Assembly (NCBI GenBank): GCA_001800495.1
Contig: MGVM01000066.1
Location: forward strand, 1-10,558
Reading direction: 5' to 3'
Source: Elusimicrobia bacterium RIFOXYB2_FULL_48_7
GTDB lineage: Bacteria > Elusimicrobiota > Endomicrobiia > CG1-02-37-114 > XYA2-FULL-39-19
DNA length: 10,558 bases
Shown one piece after another: positions 1-5,885 of the stretch. A program made the position numbers and the translations under genes. The notes beneath the pieces were generated by a model. That model was not told where the DNA came from and did not search any database. It saw only the letters and a list, made by a program, of their open reading frames with translations. Positions within the stretch are counted from its first letter, which is position 1. The number at the start of each line of letters is the position of its first letter.

Positions 1-1
1 T

Positions 2-763
2 GAAGAAAGGGAAAGACTCAGGCAGCAGCTGATGCAATCCGATAAAATGGCGGCGGTAGGCCAGCTGGCGGGCGGCATAGCCCATGAAATCAACAACCCG
101 CTGGGGGTTATTCTGGGTTTCGCGCAGATTGCCGGAAGAAACATCAAGGAAAGCGATGCTTTGCACATGCCGTTAAAATCCATTGAACGGGAAGCGGTAA
201 GGTGCAAAAAGCTGGTGAGCGATTTGTTGACATTTTCAAGGTCATATAAATCGGCGATAGAACGGATAAGCCTGAATACTGCTATCGACAGCGCGCTGGT
301 TCTGGTGAAAACCAGGGCCCGGACGCAGAACATAGAAATAATAAGCGTATTTGATGGAAATATTCCGGAAATCATGGCTAACAGCAACCAGCTCCAGCAG
401 GTGATTATAAACCTGTGCAACAATGCCATAGACGCGATTCCTGACGGCGCGGCAAGCCGGCGGGTAACGGTGAAAACCTCGTCTTTTGTAGCTGCAGAGC
501 AAAGCTCTGCCGAAGATGAGCGCGCTTTGCCGCAACAAAGTAATTTTATCGAAATTTTCGTTTCCGATACAGGTACCGGGATGAGCGAAGAAGTAAGAAA
601 GCATTTGTTTGAGCCGTTCTTCACCACAAAAGAAGTGGGCAAGGGTACCGGGCTGGGGTTGTCGCTGGTTTATGAAATAGTCAAGAAGCACAAAGGAACC
701 ATTGAAGTGGAAAGTGAAAAAGACAGAGGTACTGTTTTTAAAATTAAATTGCCGATAGAATGA
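2..763 (+). CDS. HEINNP-type sensor histidine kinase, C-terminal part (HK1, 5' truncated by window edge)
   Basis: The reading frame is open to the left edge: ten in-frame codons (EERERLRQQL) precede the first ATG at 32. The true start therefore lies outside the window and 32 is only an internal methionine. What remains is the end of a charged coiled-coil linker, the HisKA dimerisation/phosphoacceptor domain and the HATPase domain. Numbering from Met32, the phosphoacceptor is H18 in AHEINNP. The N-box is NLCNNAIDA (about 128-136), the G1 box is DTGTGM (179-184), the F-box is FEPFFTTK and the G2 box is GKGTGLGL (203-210). It should autophosphorylate and pass phosphate to a receiver. The sensor domain is not visible. 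Compared with the HK2 and HK3 paralogues it has about 20 extra residues (150-170) just before the G1 strand, encoded by a stretch containing a hairpin. The next gene starts 10 nt downstream. Confidence 0.93.
   Translation, partial: EERERLRQQLMQSDKMAAVGQLAGGIAHEINNPLGVILGFAQIAGRNIKESDALHMPLKSIEREAVRCKKLVSDLLTFSRSYKSAIERISLNTAIDSALVLVKTRARTQNIEIISVFDGNIPEIMANSNQLQQVIINLCNNAIDAIPDGAASRRVTVKTSSFVAAEQSSAEDERALPQQSNFIEIFVSDTGTGMSEEVRKHLFEPFFTTKEVGKGTGLGLSLVYEIVKKHKGTIEVESEKDRGTVFKIKLPIE
482..540. repeat. In-frame insertion with inverted repeat inside the HK1 ATPase domain
   Basis: This segment encodes the extra residues of HK1 that HK2 and HK3 lack. It contains a perfect 7-bp inverted repeat, GCAGAGC (494-500) and GCTCTGC (504-510), around an AAA loop. 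A second possible pairing joins GCAAAGC (499-505) to GCTTTGC (524-530). The borders are approximate because they come from protein alignment with the paralogues by eye. I infer a short palindromic element inserted without breaking the frame. A naturally extended loop is the alternative. Confidence 0.45.
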
Positions 764-773
764 GAGAAATAGT

Positions 774-2900
774 ATGACTTATCAATGGGTTCAGGATAAT
801 TTGGATGTGGTGTTTTTCTTTTATGGTTTGTCGTTCATTATAATGGGCATAGCTATATTATTACAGCCAAAAAAAGGGAGCGGGTTAAAGATTTCCGGCA
901 TATTTTGGCTCCTGGCTATGTTTGGTTTACTGCATGGGATGAATGAATTATTGGATATGTGGACAATAATAAGAGGAAGGCATTATATTCTGGATTCAAT
1001 AAGATGGTTCACCCTTGTTTCTTCATTTATTTTTCTTTTTGAATTCGGCAGGAGGCTGTTCGTGTGTAATTCGGCCGGGAAAATAAAGAATCTGGTGAAG
1101 CCGTATTTTACTTTTATTATCGTATTGCTGATTGTTGTTTTAAGTTTTGTTTCATCGGATTTTTGGACAACGGGCAGTACTCTAGCCAGGTATCTGCTGG
1201 CTTTCCCCGGCGGCCTTATGATAGGTTTTGGATTTTTCCGTTATTGCAAATGTGAAAAGGAACTGTTGAAACCTTCTAAAATTAAGAAGTATTTTATAGC
1301 AGCGGGCCTGGCATTTTTCCTGTATGGTATTTTTGGCGGATTGGTGGTAAATAAGGGCAGTATACTGCTTTCCGGAGTAATCAATAATGATTCATTTTTA
1401 TCAGTTGTAAAAATTCCCGTCCAGGTGTTCCGCGCTTTATGCGCCGGGCTTTCTACCTGGGGGATAATAGGCATGCTTAGTATGTTCAGCTGGGAAAAAA
1501 CCAGGCAGATTCATGATGCGCTGATAACGAGAGAAAAAATAATTGACGGCATGGATGAAGGTATCCTCCTGATTGACAGGAATTTTAGAATTTTAGAAGC
1601 GAATAAAATGGAAAAAGAATTGTACGGCGGGGCTATAATAGGCGATTACTGTTATCATGCGACGCATAATGTTAGTAAACAATGCGCTGGGCTTTCAGAC
1701 CCTTGCCCGCTGGCGGAGGTGTTAGCCAGCGGCGAAAAGATATCGGTCATTCATACTCATTATGACGATAAAAACAATCCCGTTTATGTAGAGATAACGG
1801 TTCATCCGGTCAAAGATGAGGAAGGTGAAATATTTGAATTTGTCCACATTTCAAAGGATATCACCAAAATAATGAAGCTGGAAGAAACCCTGGAAAGCGT
1901 AAGCGACCCTCTGATTGTAATAAACCATGAAGAAAAAATAACCACTGCTAATCCGATGTTTCTGGAGTTGACCGGTTATAGCAGAGAGGAAACCCTGCGG
2001 GGCACGCTGGAGCTGATATTTATTGAAGAAGAAAAACAGCTGTTTATGAGGAATGTGAAAAGAAATGGATTTATAAGGAATTATGAGTTAGAAATCTATA
2101 CCAAAGAGAGGAATAATAAAATCCCTGTTTCGCTGAATGCCGCAATTATAAAATATCAGAATAATATTATGGGTATTGTTTGTGTCTTGAGGGATTTAAG
2201 AGAGATAAAAACCCTTCAATCACAGGTTGTTCAATCAGAAAAAATGGCGGCGGTGGGCCAACTGGCGGGCGGGGTGGCTCACGAGATAAACAACCCGTTG
2301 GGGGTTATTTTAGGGTTCGCTCAGGTTATTGCAAGGAATGTAAAAGAAGGCGACAATTTATATGTGCCGCTAAAGTCCATTGAGCGGGAAGCAATAAGAT
2401 GCAAGAACCTGGTTGGTGATTTACTTACCTTTTCCAGGTCAGATAAATCAGTCATGGCCTCAATAGATTTGAATTCAGCAATCAGAAGCGCTTTGTCGCT
2501 TGTAGAAGCCAGGACTAAAACACAAAATATTGAAATTGTAAGGAGCTTTGAAGAGAATCTTCCGAAGTTTACCGCCAACAGCAACCAGGTCCAGCAGGTG
2601 ATAATAAATTTGTGCAACAACGCGATTGACGCCATGCCTGACGGTGGTAAAATAGCGGTAAAAACAAAGAAACTGGAAAGAGAAGTGGAAATAACGATCA
2701 GCGATACAGGTTCCGGGATACCGGAGGAAGTAAGAAGGCATTTGTTTGAACCGTTTTTTACAACAAAAGAAGTAGGCAAGGGAACAGGTTTGGGGCTTTC
2801 ATTGGTTTATGAGATAATCAAGAAACATAATGGTACTGTTGAAGTTGAAAGTGAGTTAAATGAAGGTACAACTTTTAGGATAAGGCTGAACTTGGAGTGA
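774..2900 (+). CDS. Seven-TM, double-PAS sensor histidine kinase (HK2)
   Basis: A full-length 708-residue membrane kinase. Seven hydrophobic segments occur at about 12-31, 38-58, 74-95, 109-128, 137-156, 171-192 and 214-239. They form an integral membrane input module that I cannot assign to a named family. PAS1 (about 251-366) carries C293, H295, H298, C304 and C311 in a CYHATH...C...PCPL arrangement. PAS2 (about 370-478) follows, then a short coiled coil. The HisKA domain has H503 in AHEINNPLG. The HATPase domain shows NLCNNAIDA (612-620), DTGSGIP (644-650), FEPFFTTK (658-665) and GKGTGLGL (668-675). All catalytic boxes are intact. The HExxN arrangement after the phosphoacceptor suggests phosphatase activity as well. 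The start is ATG at 774, 10 nt after HK1, with a weak GAGAGA at 762-767. The next gene, RR1, is the likely partner. The stimulus is unknown. Confidence 0.93.
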   Translation: MTYQWVQDNLDVVFFFYGLSFIIMGIAILLQPKKGSGLKISGIFWLLAMFGLLHGMNELLDMWTIIRGRHYILDSIRWFTLVSSFIFLFEFGRRLFVCNSAGKIKNLVKPYFTFIIVLLIVVLSFVSSDFWTTGSTLARYLLAFPGGLMIGFGFFRYCKCEKELLKPSKIKKYFIAAGLAFFLYGIFGGLVVNKGSILLSGVINNDSFLSVVKIPVQVFRALCAGLSTWGIIGMLSMFSWEKTRQIHDALITREKIIDGMDEGILLIDRNFRILEANKMEKELYGGAIIGDYCYHATHNVSKQCAGLSDPCPLAEVLASGEKISVIHTHYDDKNNPVYVEITVHPVKDEEGEIFEFVHISKDITKIMKLEETLESVSDPLIVINHEEKITTANPMFLELTGYSREETLRGTLELIFIEEEKQLFMRNVKRNGFIRNYELEIYTKERNNKIPVSLNAAIIKYQNNIMGIVCVLRDLREIKTLQSQVVQSEKMAAVGQLAGGVAHEINNPLGVILGFAQVIARNVKEGDNLYVPLKSIEREAIRCKNLVGDLLTFSRSDKSVMASIDLNSAIRSALSLVEARTKTQNIEIVRSFEENLPKFTANSNQVQQVIINLCNNAIDAMPDGGKIAVKTKKLEREVEITISDTGSGIPEEVRRHLFEPFFTTKEVGKGTGLGLSLVYEIIKKHNGTVEVESELNEGTTFRIRLNLE

Positions 2901-2934
2901 AGTCCCAAAATTCTTACAAATTAATTTTGGGGCT
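2901..2934. repeat. Intergenic 12-bp inverted repeat directly after the HK2 stop codon
   Basis: AGTCCCAAAATT (2901-2912) pairs with AATTTTGGGGCT (2923-2934) over 12 positions with a single G-U wobble and a 10-nt loop. It starts at the base after the HK2 stop. There is no T tract on the 3' side (GCCTATCAGC follows), so it does not fit a standard intrinsic terminator. It could act as an RNA stability or processing hairpin that sets the HK2:RR1 ratio, or it could be an inserted palindrome. That role is inference. Confidence 0.55.
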
Positions 2935-2955
2935 GCCTATCAGCGGAGAATCGAA

Positions 2956-3363
2956 ATGAATGTGTCGGGTAAAAATATTTTGGTGATTGATGATGAAAAA
3001 GGTATTCAGGAATTGTTTCGATTCTTGCTTGAAACTGAAGGGTACCATGTTACTGTAGCAAACGACGGTAGAGATGGTGTTGAAATTGTAAAGAAGGAGG
3101 ATTTTAGCTTAATATTCCTCGATGTTCACATGCCAAGGATGAAAGGGCCGGAAGCATTAAGAATCATAAAACAAATGAAACCGGATATACCTATAGTTAT
3201 TTTCAGCAGTAGTTCGGACGCTAACCATGCTTTTGAAAGGAGAGCCAAAGAATTAGGCGCGTTTGAGTGCATTTATAAGCCCAGCACCATTGAAGAAATT
3301 CTTGAAGTAATAGAAAGGGTTTTAGGAAAATCAAAGGAAGTTAAACAAAAGGGCAATTTCTGA
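2956..3363 (+). CDS. Single-domain response regulator, receiver only (RR1)
   Basis: A 135-residue CheY/Spo0F-sized protein made of one receiver domain and a short charged tail with no output domain. The acidic pocket is D12-D13, the phosphoacceptor is D56 in FLDVHMP, and the conserved lysine is K108 in YKP. The usual T/S-A switch after beta-4 is replaced by a serine run (FSSSSD, 83-88). It likely shuttles phosphate from HK2 to another protein or acts by protein-protein contact. GGAG at 2945-2948 sits 7 nt before the ATG and supports this start. It is closely similar to RR2 (both have FLDVHMPRM.GPEAL and FSSSSD), which suggests that HK2-RR1 and HK3-RR2 arose by duplication of a pair. An 85-nt gap follows, the longest between array genes. 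Confidence 0.92.
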   Translation: MNVSGKNILVIDDEKGIQELFRFLLETEGYHVTVANDGRDGVEIVKKEDFSLIFLDVHMPRMKGPEALRIIKQMKPDIPIVIFSSSSDANHAFERRAKELGAFECIYKPSTIEEILEVIERVLGKSKEVKQKGNF

Positions 3364-3437
3364 AATAGTGCTGCTTATTTAAGGAAAAGTATTTTTACGA
3401 AACTTCAGGAGTAACTGAAAATTCATAGGGATTAAAC

Positions 3438-3445
3438 AGGAGGAG
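3438..3445 (+). promoter_or_regulatory. Strong Shine-Dalgarno for the V4R sensor gene
   Basis: AGGAGGAG lies 5 nt (from the end of AGGAGG) before ATG 3449. It is the best match to the anti-Shine-Dalgarno in the window. It fixes the start of the V4R gene and suggests higher translation of this sensor than of the kinases around it, which have weak or overlapping signals. Confidence 0.8.
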
Positions 3446-3448
3446 AAA

Positions 3449-4138
3449 ATGGCAATTACTACAGTTAAAGTACCGGCGGAAATGGCGCCTCTTTTTGAAA
3501 AAGCGCAGGAGTATGTGGCAAACTATTTTAAAAACAGGAAGGAGGACCCTTCAAAGGGAACTATTATTATCGGTGACGAACGATACATCCTTGTAAGAGC
3601 CTCATCGATGTCGGTCCAATTTATGGAGTTTATAAAGACCCTTTATCCGGGTTTAGATGAAAATGACGCAAATAAAGCTGCCGGCAGCATTCTTTACGAT
3701 ATCGCCCGCGCGCTGGGAAAAGCCGATGCGGCAGCTTTTCATAAAGCTATGAATGTAACCGACCCTATAGCAAAGCTTTCTTCCGGGCCGGTGCATTTTT
3801 CTTATACCGGCTGGGCTTTTGTAGATATATTAAAGGAAAGCAAGCCGTCGCCTGATGAAAATTACTATCTTATTTATGACCACCCGCAGTCTTTCGAAGC
3901 GGATTCCTGGCTGGCAATGAAAAAGAAATCCAATAGCTGCGTTTGCCATATGAATTCCGGGTATTCTTCCGGCTGGTGTGAAAACAGTTTTGGGGTGGAA
4001 TTGGCGGGAAAAGAAATATTGTGCCGGGCAAAGGGAGACCCCTATTGTCGTTTTATTATGGGCCATCCGGGCAAAGTTGATGCCTATATAAAAGAATATA
4101 AAGATAAAAATCCGGAGTTGTTTTCTTTAAAGAAATAA
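3449..4138 (+). CDS. Stand-alone XylR-N/V4R ligand-sensor protein
   Basis: This 229-residue soluble protein matches the effector-binding A domain of XylR/DmpR/MopR-type activators. An XylR-N-like region (about 1-125) includes RYILVRASSM and a GWAFVDIL segment. A V4R region follows (about 140-205), with SCVCH, GWCE and EILC...GDPYCRF. C166, E189, C192 and C200 have the same spacing (23, 3, 8) as the zinc ligands I recall for MopR (C155, E178, C181, C189), so a structural zinc is likely. The AAA+ and HTH domains of that family are absent, so it cannot act as an enhancer-binding activator alone. The kinase HK3 starts 9 nt later, so I infer it senses a small hydrophobic or aromatic-like molecule and passes the signal to HK3 by contact. 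The ligand is unknown. Other V4R relatives include BchJ-like 4-vinyl-reductase family proteins, but an enzymatic role is less likely here. Confidence 0.85.
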   Translation: MAITTVKVPAEMAPLFEKAQEYVANYFKNRKEDPSKGTIIIGDERYILVRASSMSVQFMEFIKTLYPGLDENDANKAAGSILYDIARALGKADAAAFHKAMNVTDPIAKLSSGPVHFSYTGWAFVDILKESKPSPDENYYLIYDHPQSFEADSWLAMKKKSNSCVCHMNSGYSSGWCENSFGVELAGKEILCRAKGDPYCRFIMGHPGKVDAYIKEYKDKNPELFSLKK

Positions 4139-4147
4139 AAGGGGCTT

Positions 4148-5497
4148 ATGGGAAAAGATTTATATAACAGCGTCATATCGAAAATTGCCGTTATCGCGCC
4201 TATGTTCGCCAAAGCGCTGGTTGATATGGGCCTGGAAAAATACGGTTTGACCCCTTATACTGTTACCCCTTCCCAGATGAAGAGAATAATTGATGAAGAG
4301 GTGTTTCCTAAGTTAAAAAACTTTATTAAGGAAGCCGGCGCGCTGGAAACAATAGGTGGGGGCAAGATAGTTTTTAATAATAAAGGCGAAGTTGTTTCAA
4401 TTGATAATGCCGTAAAAAAATTGATTGGCCTCCAGCCGGAAATGGTTTTTAATATTACATCAAATGATAAACTGCAAATCAAGGCTCCGTTGAATTCAGT
4501 TTTGAATGAAAATAAGGAAGTAGTTATATATGAAGTAAGCATAAAAGAGCCAAACGTAATATTGAATATAGCCGGCGGGCCTGTAAAAGACGGGGATAAT
4601 AAAATAACAGGTGCAATGTTTTTTCTTCAGGATATGACTTTAAGAAAATCATTGGAAACGGAAATTGATAACGTATATGAAAAACTTGAAAGAACAAATA
4701 ACGAATTAAAAACAGCTCAAAATGTGGCTATGCAATCAGAAAAAATGGCGGCAATAGGCCAGTTGGCTGGCGGTGTAGCGCACGAAATAAATAACCCGAT
4801 TGCCGTGATATTGGGTTTTTCACAGGTTTTAACAAAAAGATTGTTGGAAAGCGATGCAAATTGTATGCCCCTGCGGTCCATAGAGCGGGAAGCCCTGCGG
4901 TGTAAAAAGTTGGTTAATGACCTGTTGACCTTTTCAAGGACAAGTAAATCATCAATGGAACCGATAGATTTAAATGTGGCAATTGATGGCGCGTTGTCGC
5001 TTGTGGAAACCAAAGCAAAAATGAGAAATATTGGGTTAATTAGAAATTTTGATGATAAATTGCCCAATATTACTGCAAATAGTAATCAAATTCAGCAGGT
5101 GATAATAAATCTATGTAATAATGCGATAGATGCAATTCTAGAAAGTGCGTCAGACGGCCAGATAACGATAACAACGAAGTGTCATGACGGGTTTATTGAA
5201 ATCTCAGTTTCTGATACCGGTTCCGGGATACCGGAGGAAGTAAGAAAGCATTTGTTTGAACCGTTTTTTACAACAAAAGAAGTGGGTAAGGGTACCGGCT
5301 TGGGTTTATCGCTGGTTTATGAAATAGTTCAGAAACATAAAGGAACCATAGAAGTGGAAAGCAAACTGCCTGTGGGCCCCGACCTGTCCTTTAAGGGGTC
5401 GTCGGGATCCCTGCCCGGGGACCCCGATTTGTCCTTTAAGGGGGGATCGGGATCCCTGCCCGGGACAAAATTCGTAGTTAAACTGCCTCTGGAATAA
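4148..5497 (+). CDS. Soluble PAS sensor histidine kinase with a C-terminal repeat insertion (HK3)
   Basis: A 449-residue cytoplasmic kinase with no membrane segments. Residues 1-65 form a mostly helical region that I do not recognise. A PAS-like domain follows (about 68-165), then a coiled coil (166-200). The HisKA domain has H212 in AHEINNP. The HATPase domain shows NLCNNAIDA (321-329), DTGSGIP (356-362), FEPFFTTK and GKGTGLGL (380-387). Its C-terminus is odd: 29 residues (411-439), made of two copies of PDLSFKG.SGSLPG, interrupt the last strand pair where HK2 has none. The residues on either side (VESKLPVG and TKFVVKLPLE) still align with HK2. All catalytic boxes precede the insertion, so activity is probably kept. 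The start follows GGGG at 4141-4144 and lies 9 nt after the V4R gene. RR2 begins 4 nt after the stop and is the likely phosphate acceptor. Confidence 0.92.
   Translation: MGKDLYNSVISKIAVIAPMFAKALVDMGLEKYGLTPYTVTPSQMKRIIDEEVFPKLKNFIKEAGALETIGGGKIVFNNKGEVVSIDNAVKKLIGLQPEMVFNITSNDKLQIKAPLNSVLNENKEVVIYEVSIKEPNVILNIAGGPVKDGDNKITGAMFFLQDMTLRKSLETEIDNVYEKLERTNNELKTAQNVAMQSEKMAAIGQLAGGVAHEINNPIAVILGFSQVLTKRLLESDANCMPLRSIEREALRCKKLVNDLLTFSRTSKSSMEPIDLNVAIDGALSLVETKAKMRNIGLIRNFDDKLPNITANSNQIQQVIINLCNNAIDAILESASDGQITITTKCHDGFIEISVSDTGSGIPEEVRKHLFEPFFTTKEVGKGTGLGLSLVYEIVQKHKGTIEVESKLPVGPDLSFKGSSGSLPGDPDLSFKGGSGSLPGTKFVVKLPLE
5377..5465. repeat. Tandem 45-bp palindromic repeat inserted in frame in HK3
   Basis: Two copies with a 45-nt period begin at 5377 and 5422. 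By eye they differ at five of about 43 positions. Each can fold: CCCGAC (5378-5383) pairs with GTCGGG (5401-5406) in copy 1, and CCCGAT (5423-5428) pairs with ATCGGG (5446-5451) in copy 2. The C-to-T change in one arm is matched by a G-to-A change in the other, so the stem is preserved. Both copies contain TGTCCTTTAAGGGG and the self-complementary GGGATCCC and CCCGGG. The 15-codon period keeps the frame open. I infer a mobile or expandable small palindromic element. Confidence 0.8.
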
Positions 5498-5501
5498 TAA
5501 T

Positions 5502-5885
5502 ATGGAAAAGAAAGCAAGAATCTTAATGGTAGATGATGAACAGGGAATAAGGGACTTATTTAAATTTCTGCTTGAACCGCTTGGCTATCAGGTTTTTACT
5601 GCTATTGATGGATTAGAAGGAGTAGAAATGGTAAAAAAAGAATCATTCGACATTGTGTTTCTTGATGTTCATATGCCAAGGATGAGGGGGCCTGAGGCCC
5701 TTAAAGTTATTAAACAACTCAGGCCGAATCAACCTGTTGTTATTTTCAGCAGCAGTTCTGACCCAAAACATATATTTGAAGAAGAAGCAAAGAAACTAGG
5801 CGCGTATACCTGCATTTATAAACCTGTTGAAATAGACGAAATATTAAAAATAATAGAAGAGATTACCGGCAGGGAAAGCGAATGA
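5502..5885 (+). CDS. Single-domain response regulator, receiver only (RR2)
   Basis: A 127-residue receiver with no output domain. The acidic pair is D11-D12, the phosphoacceptor is D55 in FLDVHMP and the lysine is K107 in YKP. Like RR1 it has a serine run (FSSSSD, 82-87) at the switch position and the FLDVHMPRM.GPEAL motif, so it belongs to the same subfamily. It starts 4 nt after HK3 with only a weak GGAA (5491-5494) upstream, so translation is probably coupled to HK3. Its stop overlaps the start of the next gene as ATGA at 5882-5885. It likely receives phosphate from HK3 and may pass it on to the receiver-first kinase that follows. That relay step is inference. Confidence 0.92.
   Translation: MEKKARILMVDDEQGIRDLFKFLLEPLGYQVFTAIDGLEGVEMVKKESFDIVFLDVHMPRMRGPEALKVIKQLRPNQPVVIFSSSSDPKHIFEEEAKKLGAYTCIYKPVEIDEILKIIEEITGRESE

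Noticed and set aside
242..691. Long minus-strand reading frames opposite the kinases (for example 242-691, 2321-2779, 7913-8620, 8932-9453)
   Set aside because: They lie antisense to intact conserved domains, have low-complexity Ser/Leu-rich or Cys/His-rich compositions typical of shadow translation, and show no ribosome sites or recognisable motifs.
2180..2383. Plus-strand 67-codon frame inside HK2
   Set aside because: It overlaps the HisKA region of HK2 in another frame and its glycine/arginine-rich translation reflects the GGCGG codons of the conserved kinase motif.
3364..3448. Promoter or operator in the 85-nt gap before the V4R gene, including a short TTCAG/CTGAA inverted repeat near 3404-3418
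   Set aside because: No -35/-10 pair close to consensus could be found and a 5-bp inverted repeat is expected by chance. Only the Shine-Dalgarno is supportable.
5377..5465. CRISPR array reading of the tandem repeat in HK3
   Set aside because: There are only two directly adjoining copies with no spacer between them, inside an open kinase frame, and no cas genes nearby.
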